Positions 46,942 to 54,299 of a stretch of DNA of 64,000 nt are shown piece by piece. The notes beneath the pieces were generated by a model, which was given only the letters and a program-made list of their open reading frames with translations, was not told where the DNA came from and searched no databases. The DNA is from Paenibacillus nuruki (GTDB taxonomy: Bacteria > Bacillota > Bacilli > Paenibacillales > Paenibacillaceae): the NCBI RefSeq assembly GCF_001721045.1, contig NZ_MDER01000096.1, positions 1-64,000 of the forward strand, written 5' to 3'. The translations under genes and the position numbers were made by a program. How positions within the stretch are numbered: position 1 is the first letter of the stretch; each line of letters starts with the position of its first letter.

Positions 46942-48132
46942 TTATTTTGCAGTTTCTGCTTCTTGTACTAGACTGCCTACAAATTCACCGAACACATCAT
47001 TACCAAACAGCAGACCTTTTTCGCTTAATTTATACCCTTCTGCTGTAGGTTCTATCAATGCTAGACGTAACAATTTCTCAATTTGTGGGCGGAAAATATC
47101 ATCTAGCTGTGCTCCGTTAAATTGACGAACAAAGCGTTCTTTGGAGACACCTTGTAATAACCGCAGACCCACCATCATAAAGTCTTCCATTGCTTCTTCA
47201 CGATCCACTTCAAAATGTTCTAATCGTGGTAAGCCTTTCATAGCCGCTTCATTGTAAGGATTTACGCCTTTAATATTCATATGACGTTTACCTCCTACAT
47301 AACCATGTGCTCCTGCTCCAAGACCGTAATAATCTTCATTATGCCAGTACGTGGTATTATGCCGACTACTATAACCCGGTTTGGCAAAGTTACTGATTTC
47401 ATACTGCTCGTAACCGGCTTTTTTCATCCGCTCCATCAGAAGCAAATACATATTTAACTCATCATCTTCATCAGGCAAAGGAAGTTGGTTTTTTTGGAAC
47501 ATGGTATGGAACAATGTGTTTTCTTCCACTTTTAAGCTATAGATTGAATAATGAGGCAAATCCAATTCTAGCGCACGATCAATACTGTACGACAGCATCT
47601 CAAGTGTCTGATTCGGCAAACCAAACATCAAATCAATCGATAGATTATTTAGCCCCACTTTACGTGCATTTTCCAGACTGCGATACACATCATCAATATT
47701 ATGAATACGTCCGATACCCGTTAACAGCTCATTTTGAAAAGCCTGTACGCCAAAACTTACTCGATTGACGCCGCCTGCTTTCATGATTGCCATTTTTTCC
47801 AAATCCGTTGTACCCGGATTGGCCTCCATCGTAAATTCTATATTTTCTGACCAATTTGGAAAATGCTTACGGATCGATTGTAAAAAGTATTCCATTTCAT
47901 CGTTTTTGAGAACAGTTGGTGTTCCGCCGCCGACGAAAATCGTATCAATGACTCCGGGTGGAGTCTGTTGTACTGTATATTCCATCTCACGTTCTAACGC
48001 CCGTAAATAATCCATTACCGGCTGATCTTTAAGAACATAAGAATTAAAGTCGCAGTAAAAACACTTATTGGTGCAAAAAGGAATGTGCATATAGATCGCA
48101 CGGGGCGCGTCGTTTTGTACATTACTATTCAT
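46942..48132 (-). CDS. hemW: heme chaperone HemW (radical SAM)
   Basis: A radical-SAM protein formerly annotated as oxygen-independent coproporphyrinogen oxidase, now regarded as a heme-inserting chaperone; 396 residues. The 4Fe-4S motif CTNKCFYCDFNSYV (CxxxCxxC) is near the N-terminus, after AIYMHIPF. GGGTPTVL, TMEANPGT, RVSFGVQAFQ, DLMFGLPNQT and ISNFAKPGYSSRHNTTYW are standard HemW blocks, and the C-terminal HemN_C domain ends the protein. The frame continues 50 codons upstream without similarity, and GGGAGG lies properly before the ATG at 48132. Gene order lepA-hemW-(hrcA) is conserved; here a GNAT gene and a desert separate hemW from hrcA. Confidence 0.95.
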   Translation of the reverse strand: MNSNVQNDAPRAIYMHIPFCTNKCFYCDFNSYVLKDQPVMDYLRALEREMEYTVQQTPPGVIDTIFVGGGTPTVLKNDEMEYFLQSIRKHFPNWSENIEFTMEANPGTTDLEKMAIMKAGGVNRVSFGVQAFQNELLTGIGRIHNIDDVYRSLENARKVGLNNLSIDLMFGLPNQTLEMLSYSIDRALELDLPHYSIYSLKVEENTLFHTMFQKNQLPLPDEDDELNMYLLLMERMKKAGYEQYEISNFAKPGYSSRHNTTYWHNEDYYGLGAGAHGYVGGKRHMNIKGVNPYNEAAMKGLPRLEHFEVDREEAMEDFMMVGLRLLQGVSKERFVRQFNGAQLDDIFRPQIEKLLRLALIEPTAEGYKLSEKGLLFGNDVFGEFVGSLVQEAETAK

Positions 48133-48165
48133 GACTCTTTTCCTCCCCGTTTGTGGATAGTTGGT

Positions 48166-48178
48166 ATTGCCAAGTGCT
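48166..48178 (-). repeat. half copy of the dnaK/lepA intergenic element
   Basis: Minus strand AGCACTTGGCAAT, upstream of the hemW ribosome site, matches the start of hairpin 1 in the dnaK and lepA copies. The pairing arm AAGTG and the second hairpin are missing, so it is a partial or decayed copy, or a chance match. Confidence 0.4.
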
Positions 48179-48182
48179 AGGA

Positions 48183-48209
48183 CAAAAGGGAAAGCCTTGC
48201 GGCTCTCCC
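48183..48209 (-). terminator. intrinsic terminator between lepA and hemW
   Basis: GGGAGAGCC pairs with GGCTTTCCC (48201-48209 with 48188-48196, one G-U) around a GCAA tetraloop, followed on the minus strand by TTTTGTCC. It lies downstream of the lepA-side repeat element. Confidence 0.75.
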
Positions 48210-48257
48210 CGAATGATCCTAGTATTGCAGTTGTGGTAAAAAAACTAAACGAACGTA

Positions 48258-48325
48258 AGATATTTTGCTTTGCAAAAATCACTTTTGATTAAAATAGAGA
48301 AAGTCACGCTTATGTTGCCAAGCGC
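48258..48325 (-). repeat. two-hairpin intergenic element, lepA copy
   Basis: One base after the lepA stop the minus strand forms GCGCTT-[GGCAACAT]-AAGCGT (48306-48325). A 25-nt AT-rich spacer then leads to the 23-nt block (48258-48280) identical to the dnaK copy, which folds as ATTTTTGC-AAA-GCAAAAT. In hairpin 1 the dnaK copy has CACTT/AAGTG where this copy has CGCTT/AAGCG: an A-T pair replaced by a G-C pair, so the stem is preserved while the sequence changes. Confidence 0.75.
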
Positions 48326-48326
48326 T

Positions 48327-50141
48327 TTAATCATCAATTTTCAGTACTGCCATAAATGCTTCTTGAGGCACTTCGACATTACCGACTTGTTTCATCCGTT
48401 TTTTACCTTCTTTTTGCTTGTCTAGCAATTTACGCTTACGTGAAATGTCACCGCCATAACATTTAGCCAATACGTTTTTACGCATCGCTTTAACGGTTTC
48501 GCGGGCAACAACTTTGGTTCCTACTGATGCTTGGATCGGAATCTCAAACATTTGGCGAGGAATCAATTCACGTAATTTTTCACAAATAATCCGTCCACGA
48601 TGATAAGCACGCTCACGGTGAACGATAAAGGACAAGGCATCAACTTGCTCGCCGTTTAGCAAAATATCCATTTTTGCCAAGTTCGACTTACGATATCCAG
48701 ACACTTCATAATCAAATGAAGCATATCCTTTAGTACTTGATTTCAATTGGTCAAAAAAGTCATATACGATCTCTGACAAAGGTACTTGGTACGTAATCGT
48801 TACACGTGTAGTATCCAAGTATTCCATGTTGATAAATTCGCCACGCTTATTCTGACACAATTCCATGACTGTACCTACATAATCATTCGGCACAATAATA
48901 GATGCTTTCACATAAGGCTCTTCTACATATTCGATTTTACCCACTTCTGGATAGTTCGAAGGATTATCAATCGTCATGACATCGCCATTGGTCAATGTTA
49001 CTTTGTAAATAACACTTGGAGCCGTTGTAATCAATGGAATATTGAACTCACGCTCAATACGCTCTTGAATAACATCCATATGCAGAAGTCCTAAGAATCC
49101 ACAACGGAATCCAAAACCTAGTGCACTTGAAGATTCAGGCTCAAAACTTAGCGATGCATCGTTCAATTGCAATTTCTCCAACGCTTCACGTAGATCGATA
49201 TAATCGGATGATTCGATTGGATACAATCCGCAATATACCATCGGATTGATTTTACGGTAACCTGGTAAAGGTTCTAGTGTAGGATTTTTAGCATCGGTTA
49301 CAGTATCACCGACACTGGTATCGCCAACCGTTTTGATCCCGGCAACGATAAATCCTACATCTCCAACATTCAATTCATCGACTATCGCCATACGTGGCAT
49401 AAATGCCCCTACTTCGATAACTTCGAATTCTTTTCCTGTTGCCATCATTTTAATTTTGGAACCTGATTTGATTTTGCCATTAATGACACGAATATAGACA
49501 ATAACGCCTTTATACGGATCATAATGAGAATCGAAAATCAATGCTTTAAGCGGCTCATTCGGATCACCTGTAGGTGCAGGAACTTTTTGTACAATCTGCT
49601 CTAAGATGTCTTTAATCCCGATTCCTGCTTTGGCAGAAGCCAGTACAGCATCGCTTGTGTCCAGTCCAATAACATCTTCTACTTCTTTCTTCACCCGTTC
49701 AGGATCAGCACTAGGAAGATCGATTTTGTTGATGACTGGCAAAATTTCTAAATTGTTATCTAACGCTAAATACACATTAGCTAACGTCTGAGCTTCGATA
49801 CCTTGCGCCGCATCGACGACAAGCAAAGCGCCTTCACAGGCTGCCAGACTACGAGATACTTCATACGTGAAATCGACGTGTCCCGGTGTATCAATCAGAT
49901 TTAGCAGATACTCCACACCATCATCTGCTTTGTACACAAGACGAACAGCTTGTAATTTGATCGTGATTCCACGTTCACGTTCCAAGTCCATTTGATCAAG
50001 TACTTGTGCTTGCATCTCACGCGAAGTGAGCGCGCCTGTATATTCCAAAATACGGTCAGCCAAAGTGGATTTACCGTGGTCTATATGCGCAATGATTGAG
50101 AAATTACGAATTTTTTGTTGTCTTACTGACATATCAGTCAT
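48327..50141 (-). CDS. lepA: elongation factor 4 (LepA)
   Basis: A ribosome-associated GTPase of the EF-G family that acts in translation initiation, elongation or 30S biogenesis; 604 residues. The GTPase motifs are [20 protein letters not shown] (G1), RERGITIK (G2), DTPGHVDF (G3) and [13 protein letters not shown] (G4). The LepA-specific C-terminal domain shows [34 protein letters not shown]. The stop is immediately followed by the repeat element and a terminator before hemW. Upstream is the divergent rpsT gene with only 220 bp between; in most spore-forming relatives gpr and spoIIP lie in that gap. Confidence 0.98.
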   Translation of the reverse strand: MTDMSVRQQKIRNFSIIAHIDHGKSTLADRILEYTGALTSREMQAQVLDQMDLERERGITIKLQAVRLVYKADDGVEYLLNLIDTPGHVDFTYEVSRSLAACEGALLVVDAAQGIEAQTLANVYLALDNNLEILPVINKIDLPSADPERVKKEVEDVIGLDTSDAVLASAKAGIGIKDILEQIVQKVPAPTGDPNEPLKALIFDSHYDPYKGVIVYIRVINGKIKSGSKIKMMATGKEFEVIEVGAFMPRMAIVDELNVGDVGFIVAGIKTVGDTSVGDTVTDAKNPTLEPLPGYRKINPMVYCGLYPIESSDYIDLREALEKLQLNDASLSFEPESSSALGFGFRCGFLGLLHMDVIQERIEREFNIPLITTAPSVIYKVTLTNGDVMTIDNPSNYPEVGKIEYVEEPYVKASIIVPNDYVGTVMELCQNKRGEFINMEYLDTTRVTITYQVPLSEIVYDFFDQLKSSTKGYASFDYEVSGYRKSNLAKMDILLNGEQVDALSFIVHRERAYHRGRIICEKLRELIPRQMFEIPIQASVGTKVVARETVKAMRKNVLAKCYGGDISRKRKLLDKQKEGKKRMKQVGNVEVPQEAFMAVLKIDD

Positions 50142-50284
50142 GCCTTACCCCCAACACAAGCCTGAAATATACTGCTGATTATTGAAAAAAATCAACAATC
50201 CCATTAATCTATTTATTATAGCAGTTGAGCGATTTTACAGCAATCCCACATCTCAAATATCATTGACTATAGTCAATAATGGTA

Positions 50285-50313
50285 TTGCATTTGATTAGGG
50301 TACATGATAGAAT
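50285..50313 (+). promoter_or_regulatory. sigma-A promoter of rpsT
   Basis: Plus strand TTGCAT (50285-50290), 17-nt spacer, TAGAAT (50308-50313), giving a leader of about 45 nt that contains the AGGAGGTG box of rpsT. Confidence 0.7.
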
Positions 50314-50362
50314 ATTTAAAGTTGTGAAGAATACGTATATGCTCTACAGGAGGTGAATGTAA

Positions 50363-50635
50363 TTGCCTAACATTAAATCCGCGGTGAAACGTGTAAAAAC
50401 TAATGAAAAACGTCGTATGTTGAATGCTTCTCACAAGTCTGCTCTTCGTACAACAGTTAAAGCTGCTGATACTGCACTTGTGAATACTGATGTAGAAGCT
50501 GCAAAAGCTGCTGTAATGGCTGCTTCTAAGAAGCTTGATAAAGCTGCTACTAAAGGTCTTGTCCACAAAAATGCGGCTGCTCGCAAAAAATCTCGTTTGG
50601 CTAAAAAACTAAACGCGATTTCTAGCCAAGGCTAA
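50363..50635 (+). CDS. rpsT: 30S ribosomal protein S20
   Basis: A 90-residue basic helical ribosomal protein of the small subunit. The sequence begins [29 protein letters not shown] after the initiator and ends [22 protein letters not shown], clear S20 hallmarks. The start codon is TTG with a strong AGGAGGTG box 7 nt upstream; rpsT commonly uses a non-ATG start in this group. It is the only convincing plus-strand gene in the window, divergent from lepA and convergent with holA, with its own promoter and a strong terminator. Confidence 0.97.
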   Translation: MPNIKSAVKRVKTNEKRRMLNASHKSALRTTVKAADTALVNTDVEAAKAAVMAASKKLDKAATKGLVHKNAAARKKSRLAKKLNAISSQG

Positions 50636-50678
50636 ATTTCGTGCAACAGATTGTTGAATGTATTCACAATCTGCATAT

Positions 50679-50718
50679 AATAACCCCCTGCATCGGCCAT
50701 TCCGAGCAGGGGGTTATT
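50679..50718 (+). terminator. intrinsic terminator after rpsT
   Basis: A perfect 13-bp stem AATAACCCCCTGC / GCAGGGGGTTATT with a 14-nt loop, followed by TTTGTTAGTTT on the plus strand. Confidence 0.9.
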
Positions 50719-50802
50719 TTGTTAGTTTGCTAGGGTGAGCTTGGGATACTCATACTATCCATGCACATCTACTTTTTATATTTACCAAAATATGATTGTA
50801 AC

Positions 50803-50852
50803 AAAAAAAGGCTGCACCACAGATAATATACATTCTGGGTAAGCCTTTTTTG
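50803..50852 (-). terminator. terminator between holA and rpsT (bidirectional)
   Basis: AAAAAAGGCT (50804-50813) pairs with AGCCTTTTTT (50842-50851); either strand reads into a T-run. It most likely ends holA transcripts on the minus strand and backs up the rpsT terminator. Confidence 0.75.
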
Positions 50853-50902
50853 TGTGAAATAAGATAAATTTATGCTATACAGTAGTGCCTACCTCAAAAG
50901 GA

Positions 50903-51922
50903 TCAAGCTCCTAAACGCAACAAAAACATTTCTAACCCTAATACTTTATCGATCGCGCCTGTTTTCATCTGATAATCCAGTCTACCCAAATGTGCTAAAA
51001 TCGAGCGTAATTTCTGACTATCAAATTTACGAGCTTGTTCACCGGCTAACTTAACGACATAAGGATGTAGGCTCAGTTGAGAAGCCATCTGTTGTTGCGA
51101 ATAATTCTGCCCCGCTAACTCTTTCACCTGCAACATAATACGAAATTGACGAGCAATCAGAGCCGCAATCTTGATCGGTTCTTCACGCTGTTTCAGTAGA
51201 TCATAAAAAATAGTCAATGCTTGTTCTAAACGAACAGCTGCAATCTGTTCTACTAAAGCAAACACATTTTGCTCTGTACTGCGCGCAACAAGGTGCTGTA
51301 CATCTTCTACCGTGATGACACCGCCTTTGCCAGCGTGTAAGCATAACTTGTCCATCTCGGCAGCTAGAATACCCAAACCAGTACCCGCAGACTGTACAAG
51401 TGCTTCTGCGGCTGTTGTAGAACATTCACATTCTAACTTTTTGGCATGACGAATCAACCATTGTAACAATTCATCTGCACCCATTGGTTGAAAAGGCAAT
51501 ATACACGCTGATGATGATTTAAGTGCTTTGACAATTTTTTTGCGCTCATCTAACTTTTCGCCCTGTACCCAAAAAATAATAATGCTATATTCAGCGGGGT
51601 GTTCCATGTAGCGAAGTAAAGAATCGATGCGATGCTCGATTTTGGTATCTTTGCCTGCTGTTAGTACAGAAGAGTCTCTGACAATCATCACTTTACGAGG
51701 CACCATAAAGGGAATCTCTTCTGCTTCTTCGATAACGGTCTCTAGCGGTGTTTCTGCAAGATCATATTGAGCTAGAGCAAAATCTTTATGCTCGGGTTCA
51801 ATTAATTGCGAAGTTGCAAAATCAATAAACTCACGAATACGATATTTTTCATTGCCATAACATACATAAATAGCGGCTGGATTATTATTTTTAATTTCTT
51901 TACTTGCTGTTTTTAAGTCCAT
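50903..51922 (-). CDS. holA: DNA polymerase III delta subunit
   Basis: The clamp-loader subunit that opens the beta sliding clamp (YqeN); 339 residues from the chosen start. It begins MDLKTASKEIKNNNPAAIYVCYGNEKYRIREFIDF; the later VVEEAEEIPFMVPRKVMIVRDS-like block (starting at TVIEEAEEIPF) and the C-terminal helical region with FALVEQIAAVRLEQALTIFYDLLKQREEPIKIAALIARQFRIML are typical. Upstream codons are open for 19 positions, but GGGGGGACGG sits just before the ATG at 51922. In Bacillales holA normally lies between comEC and rpsT; here an ECF sigma/anti-sigma pair separates it from comEC. Confidence 0.95.
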   Translation of the reverse strand: MDLKTASKEIKNNNPAAIYVCYGNEKYRIREFIDFATSQLIEPEHKDFALAQYDLAETPLETVIEEAEEIPFMVPRKVMIVRDSSVLTAGKDTKIEHRIDSLLRYMEHPAEYSIIIFWVQGEKLDERKKIVKALKSSSACILPFQPMGADELLQWLIRHAKKLECECSTTAAEALVQSAGTGLGILAAEMDKLCLHAGKGGVITVEDVQHLVARSTEQNVFALVEQIAAVRLEQALTIFYDLLKQREEPIKIAALIARQFRIMLQVKELAGQNYSQQQMASQLSLHPYVVKLAGEQARKFDSQKLRSILAHLGRLDYQMKTGAIDKVLGLEMFLLRLGA

Positions 51923-52039
51923 CTTCCGTCCCCCCAAGTTCGTCCTTTTTATTTTAACGGAAAAAGGAGCGTACGACAAAGAACTTTCCTAAATACTCGG
52001 AAAGTTCTTAATTTACACTTGTTATCATGTACATTGATG

Positions 52040-53446
52040 TTATTGAAGTCCAGCTGTAGAAAGTTTATACCATTTGGTTTTGCCTTCTTTAGCTACTTGA
52101 TAGTTAAATGCTTTTCCATCTTTAGTCCATTGACCATTTAACCAAGTGCCGTCAATTGTAGCTGTAGCCACAACTGTGCGACCATTAATATTGTTTTTGG
52201 ATAGACTATCCAATCTCAACGTATTGGATGTGGTTAATACAACTGCAAATTGCGAAGTGGGAGATACCCATTCTTGCTCTTGCTGTATGGTATTGGTACT
52301 AAATGAACGTAGCTTACTATCGTCTTTAGGTTTAGCATCTGTTTCTGGTGCTATACTATACGTTTTTGGTGCAACATCACTATCGGATGTATCCGGTGTA
52401 GTACTAGAAGCATTATCTTTAGACGATGAACTATCTTTGGACGAACTATCATCTGCACTTGATTTGGGTGCTACTGTAGATGAAGATTCATCATTATTTG
52501 CTGTACTTGGGGTAGTACTGTCTGACGATTTGGAACTGTTCGAAGAACTACTATCTGTTGTTCCTGAATCGGTTCCTGTTGCAGATGATGATTCGCTTGT
52601 GCCACTACTATCGGTATTCGGCGCAATTTCCTGCTGTTTCATCAACTGATCTTGATTACTGCTTGGGTCACTGCTCGAACTCGGCGGACTTGCTTCTGGT
52701 CCAGTCTGGGAACTTGCTGGAGGATTGCCTCCCTTGTTGCCTGAAGAAGGAGTGCTTTCCTGGCTAGTGCCTGTACCTGTATCAGGAGTCGCTTTATCTG
52801 GCGGTGTCGCTTGTGAATCTAGTGTTCCACTGTCAGGCACCGTAGTTTCTGGTGATTGATCCGACTGTGGTTGTGTATTACTTTCAGGTGAACTTGTTGA
52901 TTCAGGCGTATTTGTTGCAGGTGCTTGTAAGGTAGCATCTTGTTCAGCATTGGATTTCGCTGCGCCTTTTTCTTGCTCTGCTGCTTGTTGTTCCATACTG
53001 ATACTGGTTGGTGCTTGTCCTGCATCGGAAAGTGTTTTGGGTTCGTATGTTGCAATCGACACTCCAAGAATAACCCCAGCAGCGACTAGCCCACCGATCG
53101 TACGTACAGGCAGACGATCTCTCCAAGAACTTCGCTGTCTACGACGTTCAGTGAATTCATCTTTACTTTCATGTTGCGGTTCCATAATGCCGATATCAGA
53201 AGCAATCTCAGCACGACGTTCGGCATCGATATCATCTAAAGTAGGCAATATAGAATCGACTAGACTAAACCGGGGCTTAACATCTGGTAATTTCTCAAGC
53301 TGTAAAGATAAAGCGCTCATTATTCGAAATGTATCCGCATCATCAGGATTATTATCGATATGGCGGAACAGGATATCAGCATCTTCCTCGCTTAGATCAC
53401 CGTCCAAATAGCGGTTCATCCATTCTTCCGCTACTTCACGTTTCAT
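52040..53446 (-). CDS. membrane anti-sigma factor with Ser-rich ectodomain linker
   Basis: A 468-residue single-pass membrane protein coupled to the upstream ECF sigma gene by a 4-bp overlap, so an anti-sigma role is very likely. Residues 1-45 (EEWMNRYLDGDLSEEDADILFRHIDNNPDDADTFRIM) have the anti-sigma-domain pattern but lack the CxxC cysteines, so it would be a non-zinc form. A membrane helix lies at about 114-134 (VRTIGGLVAAGVILGVSIA). Residues 140-375 or so are extremely rich in Ser, Thr, Pro, Gln and Asp, suggesting a long flexible wall-spanning linker. The last 80 residues (from about 388, QEWVSPTSQFAVVLTT...) look folded and end WYKLSTAGLQ. The ligand or stress sensed is unknown. Confidence 0.8.
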   Translation of the reverse strand: MKREVAEEWMNRYLDGDLSEEDADILFRHIDNNPDDADTFRIMSALSLQLEKLPDVKPRFSLVDSILPTLDDIDAERRAEIASDIGIMEPQHESKDEFTERRRQRSSWRDRLPVRTIGGLVAAGVILGVSIATYEPKTLSDAGQAPTSISMEQQAAEQEKGAAKSNAEQDATLQAPATNTPESTSSPESNTQPQSDQSPETTVPDSGTLDSQATPPDKATPDTGTGTSQESTPSSGNKGGNPPASSQTGPEASPPSSSSDPSSNQDQLMKQQEIAPNTDSSGTSESSSATGTDSGTTDSSSSNSSKSSDSTTPSTANNDESSSTVAPKSSADDSSSKDSSSSKDNASSTTPDTSDSDVAPKTYSIAPETDAKPKDDSKLRSFSTNTIQQEQEWVSPTSQFAVVLTTSNTLRLDSLSKNNINGRTVVATATIDGTWLNGQWTKDGKAFNYQVAKEGKTKWYKLSTAGLQ

Positions 53447-53991
53447 CCAGTCACTCCTCCTTTCTCATAATCTGCAAGCAGACTCTGTAATTGTTGACGG
53501 GCACGAAACAAATACGATTTCACAGTATTCAATGGCAAATCAAGACAATCTGCTATTTCGTTATAGGATAAATCTTGAATATAACGGAGTACAATCACGG
53601 TTCGGTGATGCTCTGGTAGTTGATTAATCGCTTCGCGTACATCTTCTGATGTATAAGCACGCATAACATCATGCTCTACATTATCGCGACCTTCAAAAAT
53701 CATTTCATGCTCATCGATCGAGACCGTTGGTTTGTTACGTCTAAATTTATCAATACATACATTTGTCACGATTCGTTGTACCCATGTTTTAAATTGTGCT
53801 TTTTCTTCATAGGAACCGATTTTGGTATAAATACGGATCAAAGCTTCCTGAGCCGCGTCTAGAGCATCTTGTTCATTATTTAAAATGTAATATGCCGTTT
53901 TGTAGACATGATGTTCTATCTCTCTTAATAGGGTGATTAGAGCATCCCGGTCTCCCGCTTGGGCGGCCTTGATGAGTCCCTGCTCCACCAC
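53443..53991 (-). CDS. ECF-type RNA polymerase sigma factor
   Basis: An extracytoplasmic-function sigma factor of 182 residues. Region 2 includes HVYKTAYYILNNEQDALDAAQEALIRIYTKIGSYEEKAQFKTWVQRIVTNVCIDKFRR, and region 4 includes LPEHHRTVIVLRYIQDLSYNEIADCLDLPLNTVKSYLFRARQQLQ with the helix-turn-helix. The length and the missing regions 1 and 3 define the ECF class. Two tandem GTG codons open the gene; the first is taken. It overlaps the membrane anti-sigma gene by 4 bp. A TGCAAC-N17-CGTC promoter lies about 30 nt upstream, so it probably drives its own operon. It may also serve the sigma-W-type nfeD promoter, but that is a guess. It resembles SigW-class ECFs only generally, so no gene name is given. 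Confidence 0.92.
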   Translation of the reverse strand: MVEQGLIKAAQAGDRDALITLLREIEHHVYKTAYYILNNEQDALDAAQEALIRIYTKIGSYEEKAQFKTWVQRIVTNVCIDKFRRNKPTVSIDEHEMIFEGRDNVEHDVMRAYTSEDVREAINQLPEHHRTVIVLRYIQDLSYNEIADCLDLPLNTVKSYLFRARQQLQSLLADYEKGGVTG

Positions 53992-54021
53992 GGAGGATCC
54001 CCCTCTCCTTACAACTATTCA

Positions 54022-54048
54022 GACGCAAAGAGTTGCCTAATAGTTGCA
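54022..54048 (-). promoter_or_regulatory. candidate ECF autoregulatory promoter
   Basis: Minus strand TGCAAC (54043-54048), 17-nt spacer, CGTC (54022-54025), about 30 nt before the ECF sigma start codon. The AAC/CGTC pair is the ECF promoter pattern. A second GCAACT occurs inside the spacer. Confidence 0.7.
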
Positions 54049-54299
54049 GTTATTTTCAAATTAATTTTAATTAATTGATTCATTTGAATAATTAGTGGTC
54101 TACGCGCTTTATCTTGCATTACGGAAAGATGTGAACTCTGGTGTTATAAAGATTTACCCTATGTAGGATTCATCCGAATCGAATGTCAAGATGTAAACGG
54201 TTCAAGACTGTATTTAGAATAACAGAAACACTTGTATTCGTCATCCCGACAGTTGGTATGGATTAGAATACACATCTAAAGAAAGGCTGTATTGGAGGA
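54049..54299. other. non-coding spacer between the ECF promoter and comEC
   Basis: About 250 bp with no gene. A long-range TGTATTC/GAATACA pairing can be drawn just after the comEC stop, but its T-run is weak, so I do not call a terminator. No other structure stands out. Confidence 0.5.

Noticed and set aside
52146-52649. A 167-codon plus-strand frame opposite the anti-sigma gene
   Set aside because: It is the antisense shadow of the Ser/Asp-rich linker (giving Leu/Ser/Asp repeats); no ribosome site and no similarity.
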